Origin: Megaleporinus macrocephalus
Taxonomy: Eukaryota; Chordata; Actinopteri; Characiformes; Anostomidae
Direction of reading: 5' to 3'
Length of the DNA: 64,000 bases
NCBI GenBank assembly: GCA_021613375.1
Contig: CM038703.1
Coordinates: 16,795,694 to 16,859,693, forward strand
Part shown: positions 11,935-23,558 of the stretch, piece after piece
How the letters are laid out: every line of letters starts with the position of its first letter
Position numbering within the stretch: position 1 is the stretch's first letter
The notes under the pieces: generated by a model
What the model saw: the letters and a program-made list of their open reading frames with translations, nothing else
Database searches by the model: none
What the model was told of the DNA's origin: nothing
Position numbers and translations under genes: made by a program

Positions 11935-12445
11935 TGGGGTGTGCCATATCGTATCGTACACAATAATATCACCAACGTTTTTGAATATCGTGAACAATAT
12001 TATACCCTGAAATATCGTGCCATATCACCCATCACTAAATATCACACCAGGTACTACTTTTTACAGTTTTTAGCAAAAGAAGAATTCACATTTCTCACTT
12101 CCCATTATATATCTACTAGAGACAGATTTTATCTGTCCAGTATCATTCATGTTACTTCAGTCTTGGATATATGAAAATATTTGGAGGGCAATATTTAGTA
12201 TCATGACATTCTGGATCATTGACTTCTGTTACAATCTGATGAATTTTTTTTTTTATATCTCAGTTAGGAGTGTGCCATATCATATCTCACGCAATAATAA
12301 AATAAAATTTTCATTTTGTTGCAGAAGTGTATTGTTGAAATATTTTTTTTAATTCAATGTTTTGTCATATCGCCAAGAGTATCGTTATCACAAAAATACC
12401 ATGAAATATCGTGATAATATTGTAGGGCCATATCGCCCACCCCTA
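11935..12445. mobile_element. hAT-type MITE with 8-bp target duplication
   Basis: The left end reads TGGGGTGTGCCATATCG and the right end, inverted, reads TAGGGGTGGGCGATATGGCC, giving imperfect terminal inverted repeats. The flanks are GTCATCGC (11927-11934) and GTCACCGC (12446-12453), an 8-bp target duplication with one mismatch, as expected for hAT transposition. The 511-bp interior is AT-rich with repeated ATATCG words and no transposase. Open frames inside are not coding. Confidence 0.88.
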
Positions 12446-12453
12446 GTCACCGC

Positions 12454-14307
12454 TGGCCAGAATAAGTGTTCCACCATTTGGTGGCTGTGGAAGGAGAATT
12501 CTTTCATACTCAAAGGATCAGGCAACGCAGCAGAAATTAGCTAACAAGGCCAAATCCCAAACTTACAATGAGCTTACTGGGGTAGAGTCACAGAAGTTTC
12601 ACTCACTACTTAAAAAGCAAGAAAGAACCTTTCTGAGGCAAACTAACTATCTCTCGCCAGAAGATAAAGTCCTATATTTGCTGAAACAGACATCAGTGTG
12701 ACACTTAGCACTGAAAGGGTCTCTTGTAAAGCTCTTTCCAAAGATTTAGCGACATAATTCAACAACAGTGCCTGAATCTGTTCAACAAAACGAGGTTAAG
12801 CAAAGAGGCGATAACCATTGCTAGATTCGCCCATTCATTCCATGCGCCCCCTCGCTTAATTAATCGGTAACCTGTTCTCAGCTCCAGTGACAACTCGTCT
12901 AATAGGGTCAGTAAACCGTTAAACAAGCTCAAAAAGACAGGTTCGGGCAGCTGGGCCAAATTGGCCCAAGCCACCAAGAGGCAGGGGGGAAAAAAGCCAA
13001 TATCTGAGAACCGGAGTTGGACTTCACGCTTCTCTCCTGGCAGAATGCAAAAGCCTGGAAGAAGTATAGCCCACTTAACGAAGTAATCTGCACCTTGAGC
13101 TTTCAGAGACTTAAGGCTTATCCGAACTGATACTCTGCATTAGCCGTAATTGAATAATTGAATTGAACTGAATTTTTTTCCCCCCGTTCTTAGCAAAAAG
13201 TCAAACTCAGCAACTGTGCGAGAAAATATTATCCGACTCCAAGCAAGGAGGTGTCTGGTCCAGGACTGTGTCAAATCCCAGCCCGAATTCGAAGGAAGGC
13301 AGGACAGAGCATTGTTTTAGAACACAAAGCGGAAAGCAAGCGGAACGCACCTGTACGGGCGAATGTACGAGTGGACATGCTGGACAAAATGGCCAGTATA
13401 AATACATGAATAAAACCCAGCGCTTGAATAATTCAACTGCATCGCTGCTAGGGTTTCACATGAGTGGACGCATTTAAAGCAACTCCAGGACTCAGCTAAA
13501 CAAGAAGCACCAGGGAAGCAAACCCCTGGACTACAGCAGACAACCGTAGGGTGGAGAGGGAAGGGGGGGGGACAAAAAACATATTCAACATTTACTGACA
13601 TCTCCAAACCCAAATCCACTCAAGATGTTACATCAACATCCCTGCAAATAAAAACCTAAATAAACTAAACCCATGTACAGTAAGAGGCATGTGAGCAGAA
13701 CAGTGCTGCTTGACTGACCACTGAGGGCTCAACATACCCGCCTGACCTGCATAGTTAGGAGATTAGGGCGCAGAAAAGCAAACACTAGAAGCTTCCTTGT
13801 GGACTTTATCTGTGCTGAAACCGCAGAGCTACACAAATGGGTTGGGGGGGTGGGGGGTTGGGAAAGGGTCAAGATCCACCAGAGAAAGACGAACAAGCAT
13901 ACACAAAACCTATCAAACATGCTCTCTGCAAGCCAAACAAAACTTAAAAAGAAGGAGAACAAGAGAAGCTCATTCGGAAAGGGCCCCGAGTCATACGCAG
14001 TGAAAGCTGAGTGGTTACTCAAAGTTTTGCTAGCAGTCTAATGGCATGAAGCCATGCTATGGCATTTAAGGCCCCGCTAATCCTCAATGCTGGCAACTGG
14101 CGGATAATCACGCTTCTTCAAACTGCGCCGTCAATTAGACAGGCCGTGCCGGCTCCAGTAGCCTATACCTTCTCTCCACGCTCGCTCCGAGGGGGAGACA
14201 CCGGGCAGACAAGGCCAACATGGAGGCCGTGAAGGCCAGAGCAAAGAAAAGACTGTTTCACCGGAGAAATAAAACACTTCTGTAGCTGCAAAGAACCAAG
14301 AGCATAC
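12454..14307. other. Intron 1, no feature recognised
   Basis: Medium-GC, mostly single-copy sequence with G-runs at 13564-13571 and 13844-13858. The stretch 14040-14165 looks enhancer-like in texture ('CCGTCAATTAGACAGG'). No gene evidence. Confidence 0.4.
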
Positions 14308-14335
14308 GAGAGAGAGAGAAAGAGAGAGAAAATGA
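14308..14335 (+). repeat. (GA)n microsatellite
   Basis: Short GAGA tract with two AAA interruptions. Confidence 0.9.
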
Positions 14336-15335
14336 GAAGCGCAGTATATTTCTAGAAAAGGCTTCCTTCAGTGAGCGGTAGCGGCTTTGATGCGGCGAAT
14401 GTGGCTCACCCAGACATGACGAGAAGAGGATGCAGGTTAAAAATAAGTCAGAGAGAGAAATCCTGCTGATAAAATGCATCTTGCAGCTCAAAGCTCACTC
14501 ACCACATATGCTAAGCTGTTCTGCTTTAGCTGAGGTAGGCTCCAGTGAACAAAGTCACATCAGTTCTGACTGAGAGCGCCCCAAACGCACAGAAGCCGAG
14601 TGGACCCAGTTTCAAACCCAACTGCTGCTGTGAATATTCAAATACTGTACTGCGTGATCTATCTTCATGTGAAAACAATAAGTTATGCTGTGTGTGGGGC
14701 ACCCACAACCCCGCTGTAGTGGTGAGAGGGGGGTGTAATATGGGTGCAGAGGGCCACCAGCTGCACGCTGTCCTACATTCACCGCAAACAGACACGCTGG
14801 CCTTCTTTAAGGTGACTCCAAAGGAGACAGTGAGCAAACGTCTCGGCCAGCACAAAAACAGAGCGCATGCAGGAACGTAATAACTACGAGAATTCCACAC
14901 CCAATATCTCTCTTTTTCAGCCTCCTAGAGCCAGAGGCCTGAGGTCCATGCTCCCCCAAAGCCCCTTGAACAATCCCCTTCCTACCCACCACAACTCAGG
15001 CACTGAAGCGTTAAGTGGGGCGGAATCTGCCAAATGAGGGTCAGCGTGGTCATTGTCGCTGCCGTCCAGGGTTCAAAAGCAAAGGCAAGAGATCAGACTC
15101 GGCCTGGTCACTGGCTGAGACAGAAGCGAGGGGAGCTCCGAAGGGTAATGTGGGAAGTTTGGGTAAGAGGGGGGGGGAAAGAGGAAGATGGAGGGGGCTA
15201 ATGGATTTTCTCTGAGCTTTGCAAGCAGAGGAGTTGCTGGGGTCGAGAAGAGGGGGCCCATGGTGTCAACAAGGCACAGGCTGCAAAAGAATCTGAGCAA
15301 ACTTCTGCACAAAGGAGCCCCTCAGAGCCTGGGGG
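14336..15335. other. Intron 1, no feature recognised
   Basis: Single-copy-looking sequence. Open frames of 60-124 codons exist on both strands but have no domain, conserved splice context or family resemblance. Confidence 0.4.
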
Positions 15336-15346
15336 TGAGAGAGAGC

Positions 15347-15377
<31 letters not shown>

Positions 15378-15391
15378 CAAGCGAGAGAGAG
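15336..15391 (+). repeat. (GA)n microsatellite
   Basis: GAGA tract with GCGA interruptions. The Ser-Leu and Arg-Glu frames through it are artefacts. Confidence 0.95.
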
Positions 15392-16767
15392 ATTTCACTG
15401 GAGAGGAAGTCAAATCAAGCCATAAAACAGCACAAGCCATTAGATCAGCTAGCACTTAAACAAAACACTCTTTCTACAGCCACCCCCGACGACCACCTCT
15501 CTTCACACATTACGCATACACATTCCTCAGTCAATAATGTTTCCCCCCCCTTTTAAACAACCCCCCTCTCTAATAATTGCACTGTGCATGGTCTAGTAGC
15601 CGTAAAAAAAATCATTCTGCGATACAGAGAATCTATTGTGTTTGGGGTCAACAAGGCCTAAGATTGACAGTGATGGATAGAATTTTTAAAAGGGTGACAA
15701 GTCCTGGTGCCCCAGAACCATAAAAACTCCCCTCAAGCTATTTACACCCCCGATGCTTCAGAGTGAGGCGGAGAAGTCTTGTCCTTGCCGGCCCAGTCTG
15801 CTCGACTGCGTGTAGGCTAAAGTAGGCCAAGCCTTGTGCCCTCAGCTCATCCCTGACAAGAGTGATCCGTCAGGTACAGAGTGTCCACAGAGGCCAGCGA
15901 GTCAATCGAGAATTGAGTGACATCTCTACACCCAGAGAAACCCCCTCACACACCTCTCCAAAAGACGGTGATCATGGGTGTGAGGTCGACGGCTTGTTGG
16001 CGTCCCAAACGCTATGTTAAGGCGGGCAATCGTCCAACCAAACAAAGGAGGTCAGCGCTCCCCACAGAGAACACATGAAAACTATTTACTATCCACTTCC
16101 TATGGCTTTCAACTTGATAACATCGTAAAAAGGAAAACCACAGCTTCCTCTGGCCAGAAACAACAGGAATGTAGCAAAGGGTGTCAGTTTCAGTAGACCA
16201 GGGGACCCGAGATGTCCTGCACAGAACACTAACTTTGGGCCATTGGACAGGGCTTTGCACAGGCTTTTTTAAGAGGGGGGGGTTTGTTGTTTATGAATTA
16301 AACCTAATTACCATCACTCTTAAGAGAGACAGGTTTAATGTAATCAGGTTTCAGACTAAACCAACTGTAGGAGGCAGCCTAAAGCATTAACGTTAATATC
16401 CACGCCTGGGTTTAGACCTCACCATGTAGAGCTGTGGTTATTCAATTTAAATACTTTGTAGCATTCACTCCACAGTCCCATCTCGTTTACAACAATGAAA
16501 ACATGTTATGTTACTAATGCCCCTTACTGCCTACATTCTGTTTGGCTGTTGTTCAAATGCTTATCTGTTTTTGTTGGTGCGATGCATGATAGGCTGGAGT
16601 TACTGAGGAGAAATCTCCACAAGTGACTGGTGCCCGAGGCAGCGCCCATGAGGAATGAATCAACCCACAAGTTCTATTCCTGGGGTGAAGCTGAGCCTCA
16701 TCTCTCTAACAGATTTCCAAGAGATAATACAAAATACAGTTATTCTAAATAGAGATATTGTTAATAG
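15392..16767. other. Intron 1, no feature recognised
   Basis: No gene or clear repeat seen. Homopolymer C run at 15545-15552 and G run at 16274-16281. Confidence 0.4.
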
Positions 16768-17398
16768 GGTTGCACATAATGATTAATTTCTTAATCGATT
16801 AATGTAATGTCGATTAATTGAGTGCGTTAGGAATGACACGTAGCTTACACGTCTCACCCACAAGAACTCGGACAGGTTCTGGACTATATATGTTGGCACA
16901 GAGTCATTTGAGAAGCAGCTACGTGTGTTTTAAAGCTCCTGTCGTATCGAGAACAGTCTTAGGTTGTACACTGGATGATTAAGAAATGGTTAGCGATGCA
17001 ACTTTTCAAGAGACACTACTGAAAGAAACTTGTTACGCGTGTTAATAACCTTAAAATAATCTGCTAAGATAAGAAAAACAAATAAACAGGTGCTGTCCTG
17101 CTGCTGTGTTGATGAAGCTCTACGGGATGTTTGAGCTTCAAGTGCTCGTGTATAACGAGCTGTACTGTTGTGATCATCTCCACTGTGCAGAGCTGACAGA
17201 GCACCACACTGTTGTGTTTCTGTGTGAAACACTCACACAACTTTAGATGCACGAGTGATTGTTTGTAGCTGCAGCTTACACTTCGGATAAATCCATGCTT
17301 TCAGTAGGCGCGGCCGTCTGTGCGACTAATCGATTCTCGTTATGCTTATTGGTGTAATTTTGTAATCGATTATGTCGACATGTCCCCCCAGCCCTACA
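16768..17398 (+). mobile_element. hAT-like element, copy 1
   Basis: Starts at 'AGGGTTGCACATAATGATTAA' and ends near 'GACATGTCCCCCCAGCCCTA', so the ends are an AGGGTTG/CAGCCCT-type inverted pair. 'TAATCGATTAAT' near the left and 'GTAATCGATTATGTCGAC' near the right are also inverted counterparts. The 630-bp interior carries 'GTGCTGTCCTGCTGCTGTGTTGA', shared with the partial copy at 17560-17790. No target duplication was found at these boundaries. Confidence 0.6.
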
Positions 17399-17559
17399 TT
17401 ATTACACTAAAAGGTGTAAGAAAGTACTGAAACCATTAAGTATCTCAATGTGAGGTTTTTTTTGGTACTGTATTTGTTTTACCATAACACAGTATTGATC
17501 TGTAATGAATGAATGTAAAGCTTTGTGGCAGTGATTTATTTTATATAGTGTTTAAACCC

Positions 17560-17790
17560 TTACTGCTAGAAGGGCTAAGATAGGAACAACAAGTAAACAG
17601 GTGCTGTCTTGCTACTGTGTTGACAAAGCGCTACGGGATGTTTGAGCTTCAATTGCTCGGGTCAGTTCTACTGTTGTGATCATCTACGCTGACAGAGCAT
17701 TTCTGTGTAAAATACTCTCACAACTTGCATGCGATGCATGTTATGCTAATCGACGTAATTTCGTAATCGATAAAGATAAATATTTATACT
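17560..17790 (+). mobile_element. hAT-like element, partial copy 2
   Basis: Repeats the interior of the element at 16768-17398 in the same order: 'AACAGGTGCTGTCTTGCTACTG', 'CTACGGGATGTTTGAGCTTCAA', 'TTGTGATCATCT', then 'CGTAATTTCGTAATCGAT'. It lacks the left end. Spacing between matching points is about 410-500 bp, so this is either a local duplication or a second truncated insertion. Confidence 0.65.
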
Positions 17791-17974
17791 CTAGGAGTTC
17801 GAGTGAGAACGCTGAGAGAAAGTTGACTTTATAACCAAAAAGTAAGAAACTTTGTTTTCTACCGAAAACAGAATCACTAAACCAACTCCCTATTGGAGCC
17901 GACAGAGAGTCAGCCTGAACTTAAAGGGCCAGCAACAGCCTGCTTATGAATACTGTTCATACTAATACTGCCCC

Positions 17975-18038
<64 letters not shown>
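17975..18038 (+). repeat. (AT)11(GT)21 compound microsatellite
   Basis: AT units to 17996 followed by uninterrupted GT units to 18038. Confidence 0.97.
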
Positions 18039-18040
<2 letters not shown>

Positions 18041-18179
18041 AATTAATTTGAAATACATTTGTTTAATGTTCTATAGTACATTTGTCTATCTTCTAATAGA
18101 AAATAAATAAAAGGATAAAAAACAATTTAACAAAATTTGTACTTCTTGACATCTTTACTTCTCACTTAAAGTAAAAAGG

Positions 18180-18276
18180 CAATAGTGATTTGATTTATAT
18201 CATGATATATATCAATATCGACTGATATGAAAAAACATATCGTAATAAGATTTTTTTCCCATATCACCCAGCCCTA
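18180..18276. mobile_element. hAT-like 'ATATCG' MITE end
   Basis: 'TATCAATATCGACTGATATG' followed by 'CCCATATCACCCAGCCCTA' matches the vocabulary and right-hand terminus of the ATATCG elements at 4.1 and 11.9 kb. The left end is not identified. Confidence 0.45.
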
Positions 18277-18874
18277 TGCACTGGCGGGCTTTTTTATATA
18301 TTTTCACAATTTTCCTACATTTTTTTAATAAAAGTGTCAATGTATTGTGATATATTGACTCCGGTATCATGACATGCATGGTTCTGCCAGTTTCTAGACC
18401 AATTAATTGCACCAACCAAGAGGGCAAAAGGGCAGTAGCTTAAGACCATGCTTGTTCTTGTACATATGATTTCATGAGGTCATCCTGTAAGAGAGGTCTC
18501 TCTCAGCTCACCCTTCAAACTTCCCAGAGAAAACCTCTTTTTTTCCCTCCCGTCTGTTCACATCTGCACTCCATGCTGGATCTTGCGAGCATCATCTCGG
18601 TTTACATCAGTAATTCCTGTCCATTTCCACATCAATATTTTACAAACAGAGAACGACAAAATCTTCTCCCATCAGTTCTGCTCCAGAGAGACAGATGGGT
18701 GAGCCAACGGCCTCCCCTCAACAAACTCGAGGGCTTTCAAGTAGCATGGCATAAACAAGCGGCATTTCCACACAAACCCTTTGATCTTAAGGCCACTGCG
18801 AGGGAGCTCTCCTCTCAGTAACGACCTCAAGCAGGAGCCAATCAACTGTCTGCCTCTGTAAATTCCTTTTCAAA
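18277..18874. other. Intron 1, no feature recognised
   Basis: No gene evidence. The 115-codon plus-strand frame at 18474-18821 has no recognisable domain. Confidence 0.4.
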
Positions 18875-19080
18875 GGGAACCAATTGGCTGCCTGCCTCCC
18901 GCTTCAAAACGACAGACGCTTTTACCACTTTACCTTCCACTTATTAATTCATGAGCGTCAAGCAATCCCTGACAGGCCGCGGATAAAAAGACTCGTTTTG
19001 TGCCTTCTTATCCTGTACTCTCATTTACCGCCACTCGAATTGCTTCAATCCTTCCGCAAACCGGGGCCACTATGAACGCG
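18875..19080. other. Candidate conserved non-coding element in intron 1
   Basis: Repeat-free, balanced-GC block with 'CCAATTGGCTGCC', 'CACTTATTAATTCATGAGCG' and 'CTCGAATTGCTTCAATCC'. Enhancer-like in texture only. Confidence 0.2.
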
Positions 19081-19726
19081 CATGAGCTCGCACATGGAGG
19101 TGATATCGCAGAGCATACGTGACTGCTACTCTTGCTATGGTCCGGAAACCGATGAATCAATCCATCAGTTCTAGCTGTCAAGCTTCTTACTAATGGCCCC
19201 CAGTCTGGGGTGCTGTGCTGTAGTACATCCAGAAGCTGCTTCAGGCTCTGTGTAGCTTTCAGAGAAGAAAATAAAGAAAGTGTACAGTGCGGGAAAAGCG
19301 GGGGCGTTTCTTCGGACCCTGGTTAGAGCAGTATAGAAGTGTGTTACCCCCTGTTAAGTGTTTTGGTGGCATTTTTTTCTCCCACACCCCCCCCGGTCCT
19401 TTCGCCTGTGGGGAATTTCCTGATGATAATCCCCCTGAATGTGGGTCAGCGAGCAGGGGACTCAGCATAGCCCACACAGGCAGGAACAGACAGAGGGGTC
19501 ACAGCTAGGATCAGCGCGCACGCCTCCATACAAGCATGAGAAAGATGGCTGGAGTGAGAAAGAAGATACGTCTGCACAACACACACCTCCTACCAGCGAC
19601 AACATCGACCGGGTGCTTCAACTGCTCCAGAAATCAGTCATTCATGTGAGTTAAGAAGCATCAGAACCTCAAACCATCAGAGAAACTGTACATCTGAAAC
19701 TAAAGCCAGACAACCTACAAACTCCA

Positions 19727-19730
<4 letters not shown>
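19081..19730. other. Intron 1, no feature recognised
   Basis: No gene evidence. A short C run sits at 19386-19394. Confidence 0.4.

Positions 19731-19774
<44 letters not shown>
19731..19774 (+). repeat. (CA)22 microsatellite
   Basis: Uninterrupted CA dinucleotides. Confidence 0.98.
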
Positions 19775-19776
<2 letters not shown>

Positions 19777-22589
19777 TAGAAAGGGGTCGCTGATTAAGAT
19801 AAAGCAGTCACACCACATTATGCGCAGAAATATATAATCAAGTATCAGTAATTAAGCAGAACTCTATTCAGGCTAATTACCTCAGCATTAGCATTTTTTC
19901 ACACAATCACGGGCCACTGCTTTAAGTGAGGGAAGATCATGAAAAATTCATGATTTATTAATGCGACAACAGAAACAAATAACAGAAGCTGTAGGGAAGC
20001 CTGCCTCAAAGATGTTGGGCATGCAGGTACTGCACAAATTAAACATTTGAGTTAACCTCAACAGAGCCAGCCCTGCCCGGAGTGAACAAGTGTCGCCGCA
20101 GCACTCCGTTTTGTCATTTACAATTAGAAGCGTGCCATAAAACCACCTTGTAAAAGGATAAACAAGCCCTGTGTTCATTACGTGCCAGAGGAAAGACGCT
20201 ACTTCTAAAAATAAATAAAGAAATAAATAAATGAATGAATAAGGAATTTATTCTAGAGCTGCCATCCCCCAAACAATTCTATTAAAATGGACAGAATCAA
20301 CACGTTCCCCACACTGGCCTGATTTGAACTCTACACAGAAAACTGCCATAAAATAATCCAGCGCGGGTGAATTACGGAAGCGGTGTCCTTGAATGGCCGC
20401 GAGCAGGGCTGCTGCATTGAGTCAATAAAGGTGGAAATAGCCAGTTAAATATTAGCAGGTTACAAATTAACCGGCAGGGCATCACCTGACAGCCCCTTTT
20501 ACCGTAACTCTCCACAACAAACATTACCCTTCCATATCTGCTCACTCATTTTCCAGGAAACAGGATTAGCAGGATTTCAAACTAAATAAAATAAAAAGCT
20601 TTAAAGACACTGACGGAGCTGCAGCCTGCATGCCAGACTGAATATCCCCCCATGGATGGGGGATTTAAAATCATTTCCTCCATCTGTATCTGATCAATGT
20701 GACAACTTCCACAAATCACACTGAGATGGATAGGATTTCCTCAGCTTTCCCAGCCAGTGACCAGTAAAGGCACCGAGCACTCCCTTTGCTTACTGTTTCC
20801 ATCTACGTGAACTTGTCAGAGAGGGTCCTCTCCTCCCCAAGACGCTCAGCTGGACGACCCATTCATCAGCACGAGCAGGTGCACAGCAGCTTAGGGCTGT
20901 GGTTGGCACATAACTGGGTTTATGCTTGGTTTCTAAGTAGTGTCAGCAGTTAATACCTGGCTTTAAATCTTGTCAAGCATAAAGCATAAGAACATTAAAA
21001 CTTCTCAAAACGCCTGATATAAAAGTCAAAGTCAGTTTAGGATGCCTCAAATCTTGGCCAGTGTTACTGCCTGAGCTGGAATTGTTGGCCCCACCGTTCT
21101 AAGAAAGAAAGGCTTTATGTACAGACAAGGCAAACTGTGGAATACATCATATAACCACAACTAATGTAACAGGAAAAGTACACCAACCAATTTATCGCAA
21201 GAAGATAGAGCTACGCACGTTTGCCAAGATTCTTCTCCATGCTTTAGAGTTAACATCATGCTGGGCAGGGGCCAGCATTGGAAAGTCTGACATAACACAT
21301 CTGCCTGAGGAGCAAGTGGGATTCACTAATCCTAGTTACATTGGAAAACGTGCCAATTCCAGACATCTCTGTATGGTCAGAATCGTGACTAATGGTAAGG
21401 GGGCTGCGAAGCGGAAGCTGGATTATTATAAGTTTATTTGGAATGCGTAAGCGTGACTGTTCAAAGGAATCAAACCAAGTAGATAGAAAGAAGAGGAAAA
21501 AAAAAAAAAAAGACGAGTCAAGCACGGCACTTAGGCTTCATCAGACCGGCCAACCTAATTTGCTAACTTCAATCAACTTCACCAGCTCGCTCTCTTCCCT
21601 ACAGACAGCCAGAAAAGGCAATAATAAGAACACGTGGGTCTGTGTCAGCTGCAGCGTTTCTGCTGGGCTCAGCTTGCTCGTGTTCCAAACAGCTGTCCAC
21701 AAACACGCTCGCTTCCCAATTAACATCAGTGTGTCCTGCTGAGTAGCACCTCTGCGGTGTCATGGGAGGGAAGGGTTCGATGCCAAAAATATCCCTGCAC
21801 ATTAGTGCCATGGCTAAGCAGGAGGGAGCAGGAGTGGGAGGATGAGCGGTGACCTGGTGCAGGTGCACAGCCACAAATCTTCCTCAGGAAAGAAACAGCT
21901 CTACGGCACGCAGCCGTGGACGGATATGCAGCGCGGACTGATAACACAAGTTTAATTACAACGATGCATTTGTTTGGGGCGACGCTGAAGACGACAGATG
22001 GACGCAGAGAGCAGGTAGTAGCACGACAGTCTTAATCTGATATACAACATCTTCCCACAAACAGAACTCTGACGTCATTACGGTTTCAGGCGGGTTCCAT
22101 GATTTTCTCACACGTCCGCAACACACTGAGGCAATATTTGCACTACATCGAGAGCGAGACAGGGTCAACAAGCATATGTCCATTTCATTTCACCGTTCAG
22201 TTGATCTGCACACTGCTTAATGTTCAGCTAAATGAAACGTGTCCAAGCATATCCTGCTTAAGCCTCGACATCATAAGCCAGGAGAAGTGTGTGAAATATG
22301 AGATACAAGAAATTCCTCCTCTGGAAAGAGTGAAAAGTGGGGGAAAGTGCAGCGGTCCAGTCACTCACACACTCACACGAGTCTAAGTAATGGGGTGAGG
22401 CCTGAAAGAGGAGAAGGCCATGGCCTCAAAGCTTTGTGAGATTGCGTCCAGCCTGTCGATAGCGCTCAATGGCAATAAAAGTGGTCCACAATCTGGGAAA
22501 GAAAAAAAAAAAAAAAAGGAGAAAAGAAGACACGCACATCCCATGCGCTCTGATGGTCTCTAGAACGGTCACAGCAAACAGAGGTCCGG
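19775..22589. other. Intron 1, single-copy; possible non-coding elements
   Basis: Largely repeat-free. The blocks 19780-20200 and 20270-20620 are rich in homeobox-type words ('CTAATTACCTCAGCATTAGC', 'ACAAATTAACCGGCAGGG') and may hold conserved regulatory DNA. Small simple repeats occur at 20207-20243 (AAAT/AATG) and an A run at 21497-21511. No coding frame with a domain. Confidence 0.3.
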
Positions 22590-22690
22590 GGCACATTCAA
22601 TTCGATTTCAAGTTCAATTCAATTTGATTTTTGTGATGCTCTTCACAACAGACGTAACCTCAAAAGCAGCCCAGCAGAGACCGAGGAAAA
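22590..22690 (-). mobile_element. Truncated LINE 3' tail
   Basis: Read on the minus strand, it gives a stretch with 'GGGCTGCTTTTGAGG' and 'GTTGTGAAGAGCATCAC' followed by repeats of 'AAATTGAATTGAA'. This is the widespread fish LINE tail that normally reads like 'AAAGCTGCTTTGAGACAA' and ends in short tandem units. The related, better copy is at 47220-47432. Confidence 0.55.
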
Positions 22691-23548
22691 AAAAATAATA
22701 AAAATACTGAACAGCAGGTGGAGGAAAGACACCGGAACCAGGACTCCAAAGGAGGAAAAAAAAAAAACTAATTTCAACCCAAGAGAAGCCGGATGGTGGA
22801 ATTAGAATATGCTATTTACAATCGGGATTAAACAGAGCCATGCAGCCCATCGCCCACAGGAATAATATCCATGAGAAAAGCCAGTGACTAATGTTAAAGC
22901 TCAATCAAAGAGCTGGCAGCCTATGACATGTACAGTAAAGCAGATAATAAAACATGGTAATTAGTGATGAAACACAAGCCTGTTAAATCATTCGCCTATT
23001 CTTAAATTACACACAGTTCAGCATCACCAGCCTGAGCAACTATTTTCATAACGACATGGATTAGTGCTTTCCTGTCTCCGACTCTGACGGCCCACCTGCC
23101 CTACAGATTACATCACCTAATAAAGTTGTGTGGAGCAGGTTTGTTAAAGCAGGGAAACAAAATAGTGAGCATAGTTCAGTACACTAAGCAAAAATCAAGC
23201 TGGCACAGTTTAGTTCTACTGCTGGGCACACCAATAAGAGCATGCCTTCATTCTACTACTGGACAGTCCTGAAACTGTCTGGCAAACCGCTTTGTGAAGC
23301 CACCCACCAGGACCTGGAGTTAAACTGCTGTACAGAGCGAAAGAGAACAAGAGTTGGTCAGGTGATCCCATAATTGGGCCAATTGCTGGACCTCTGGAGG
23401 ACCTTAGTCCAGCACAGTTTGGTGATTTCCCTGTTCAAACGCCACTTCCATCAACTTACTGATGAGCAGCCGGGTTTGGGAGGTGTATTTGAGCAGGGGA
23501 ATCCAAAGTGTGCCAGACCCCTGAAGTGGACATCCCTGACTTAAGAAG
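22691..23548. other. Intron 1 next to exon 1; candidate regulatory DNA
   Basis: The block 22790-23060 is repeat-free and rich in words such as 'GGTAATTAGTGATGAAAC' and 'CAATCGGGATTAAACAG', resembling conserved non-coding DNA. 23061-23548 is plain intron approaching the splice donor. Confidence 0.3.
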
Positions 23549-23558
23549 AGACTCACTT
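23549..23558 (-). other. ext1: ext1 exon 1 splice donor
   Basis: On the minus strand the exon ends ...GAC AA and continues GTGAGTCT: a strong consensus 5' splice site at 23556/23557. It leaves two bases of a lysine codon in the exon, the same phase as human EXT1 exon 1 (which ends after coding base 962). Without splicing the frame stops at the immediately following TGA. Confidence 0.95.

Noticed and set aside
1..23548. ext1 exon 2
   Set aside because: I looked for a short minus-strand exon encoding the conserved segment that follows exon 1 and saw none; the first intron is very long in other vertebrates.
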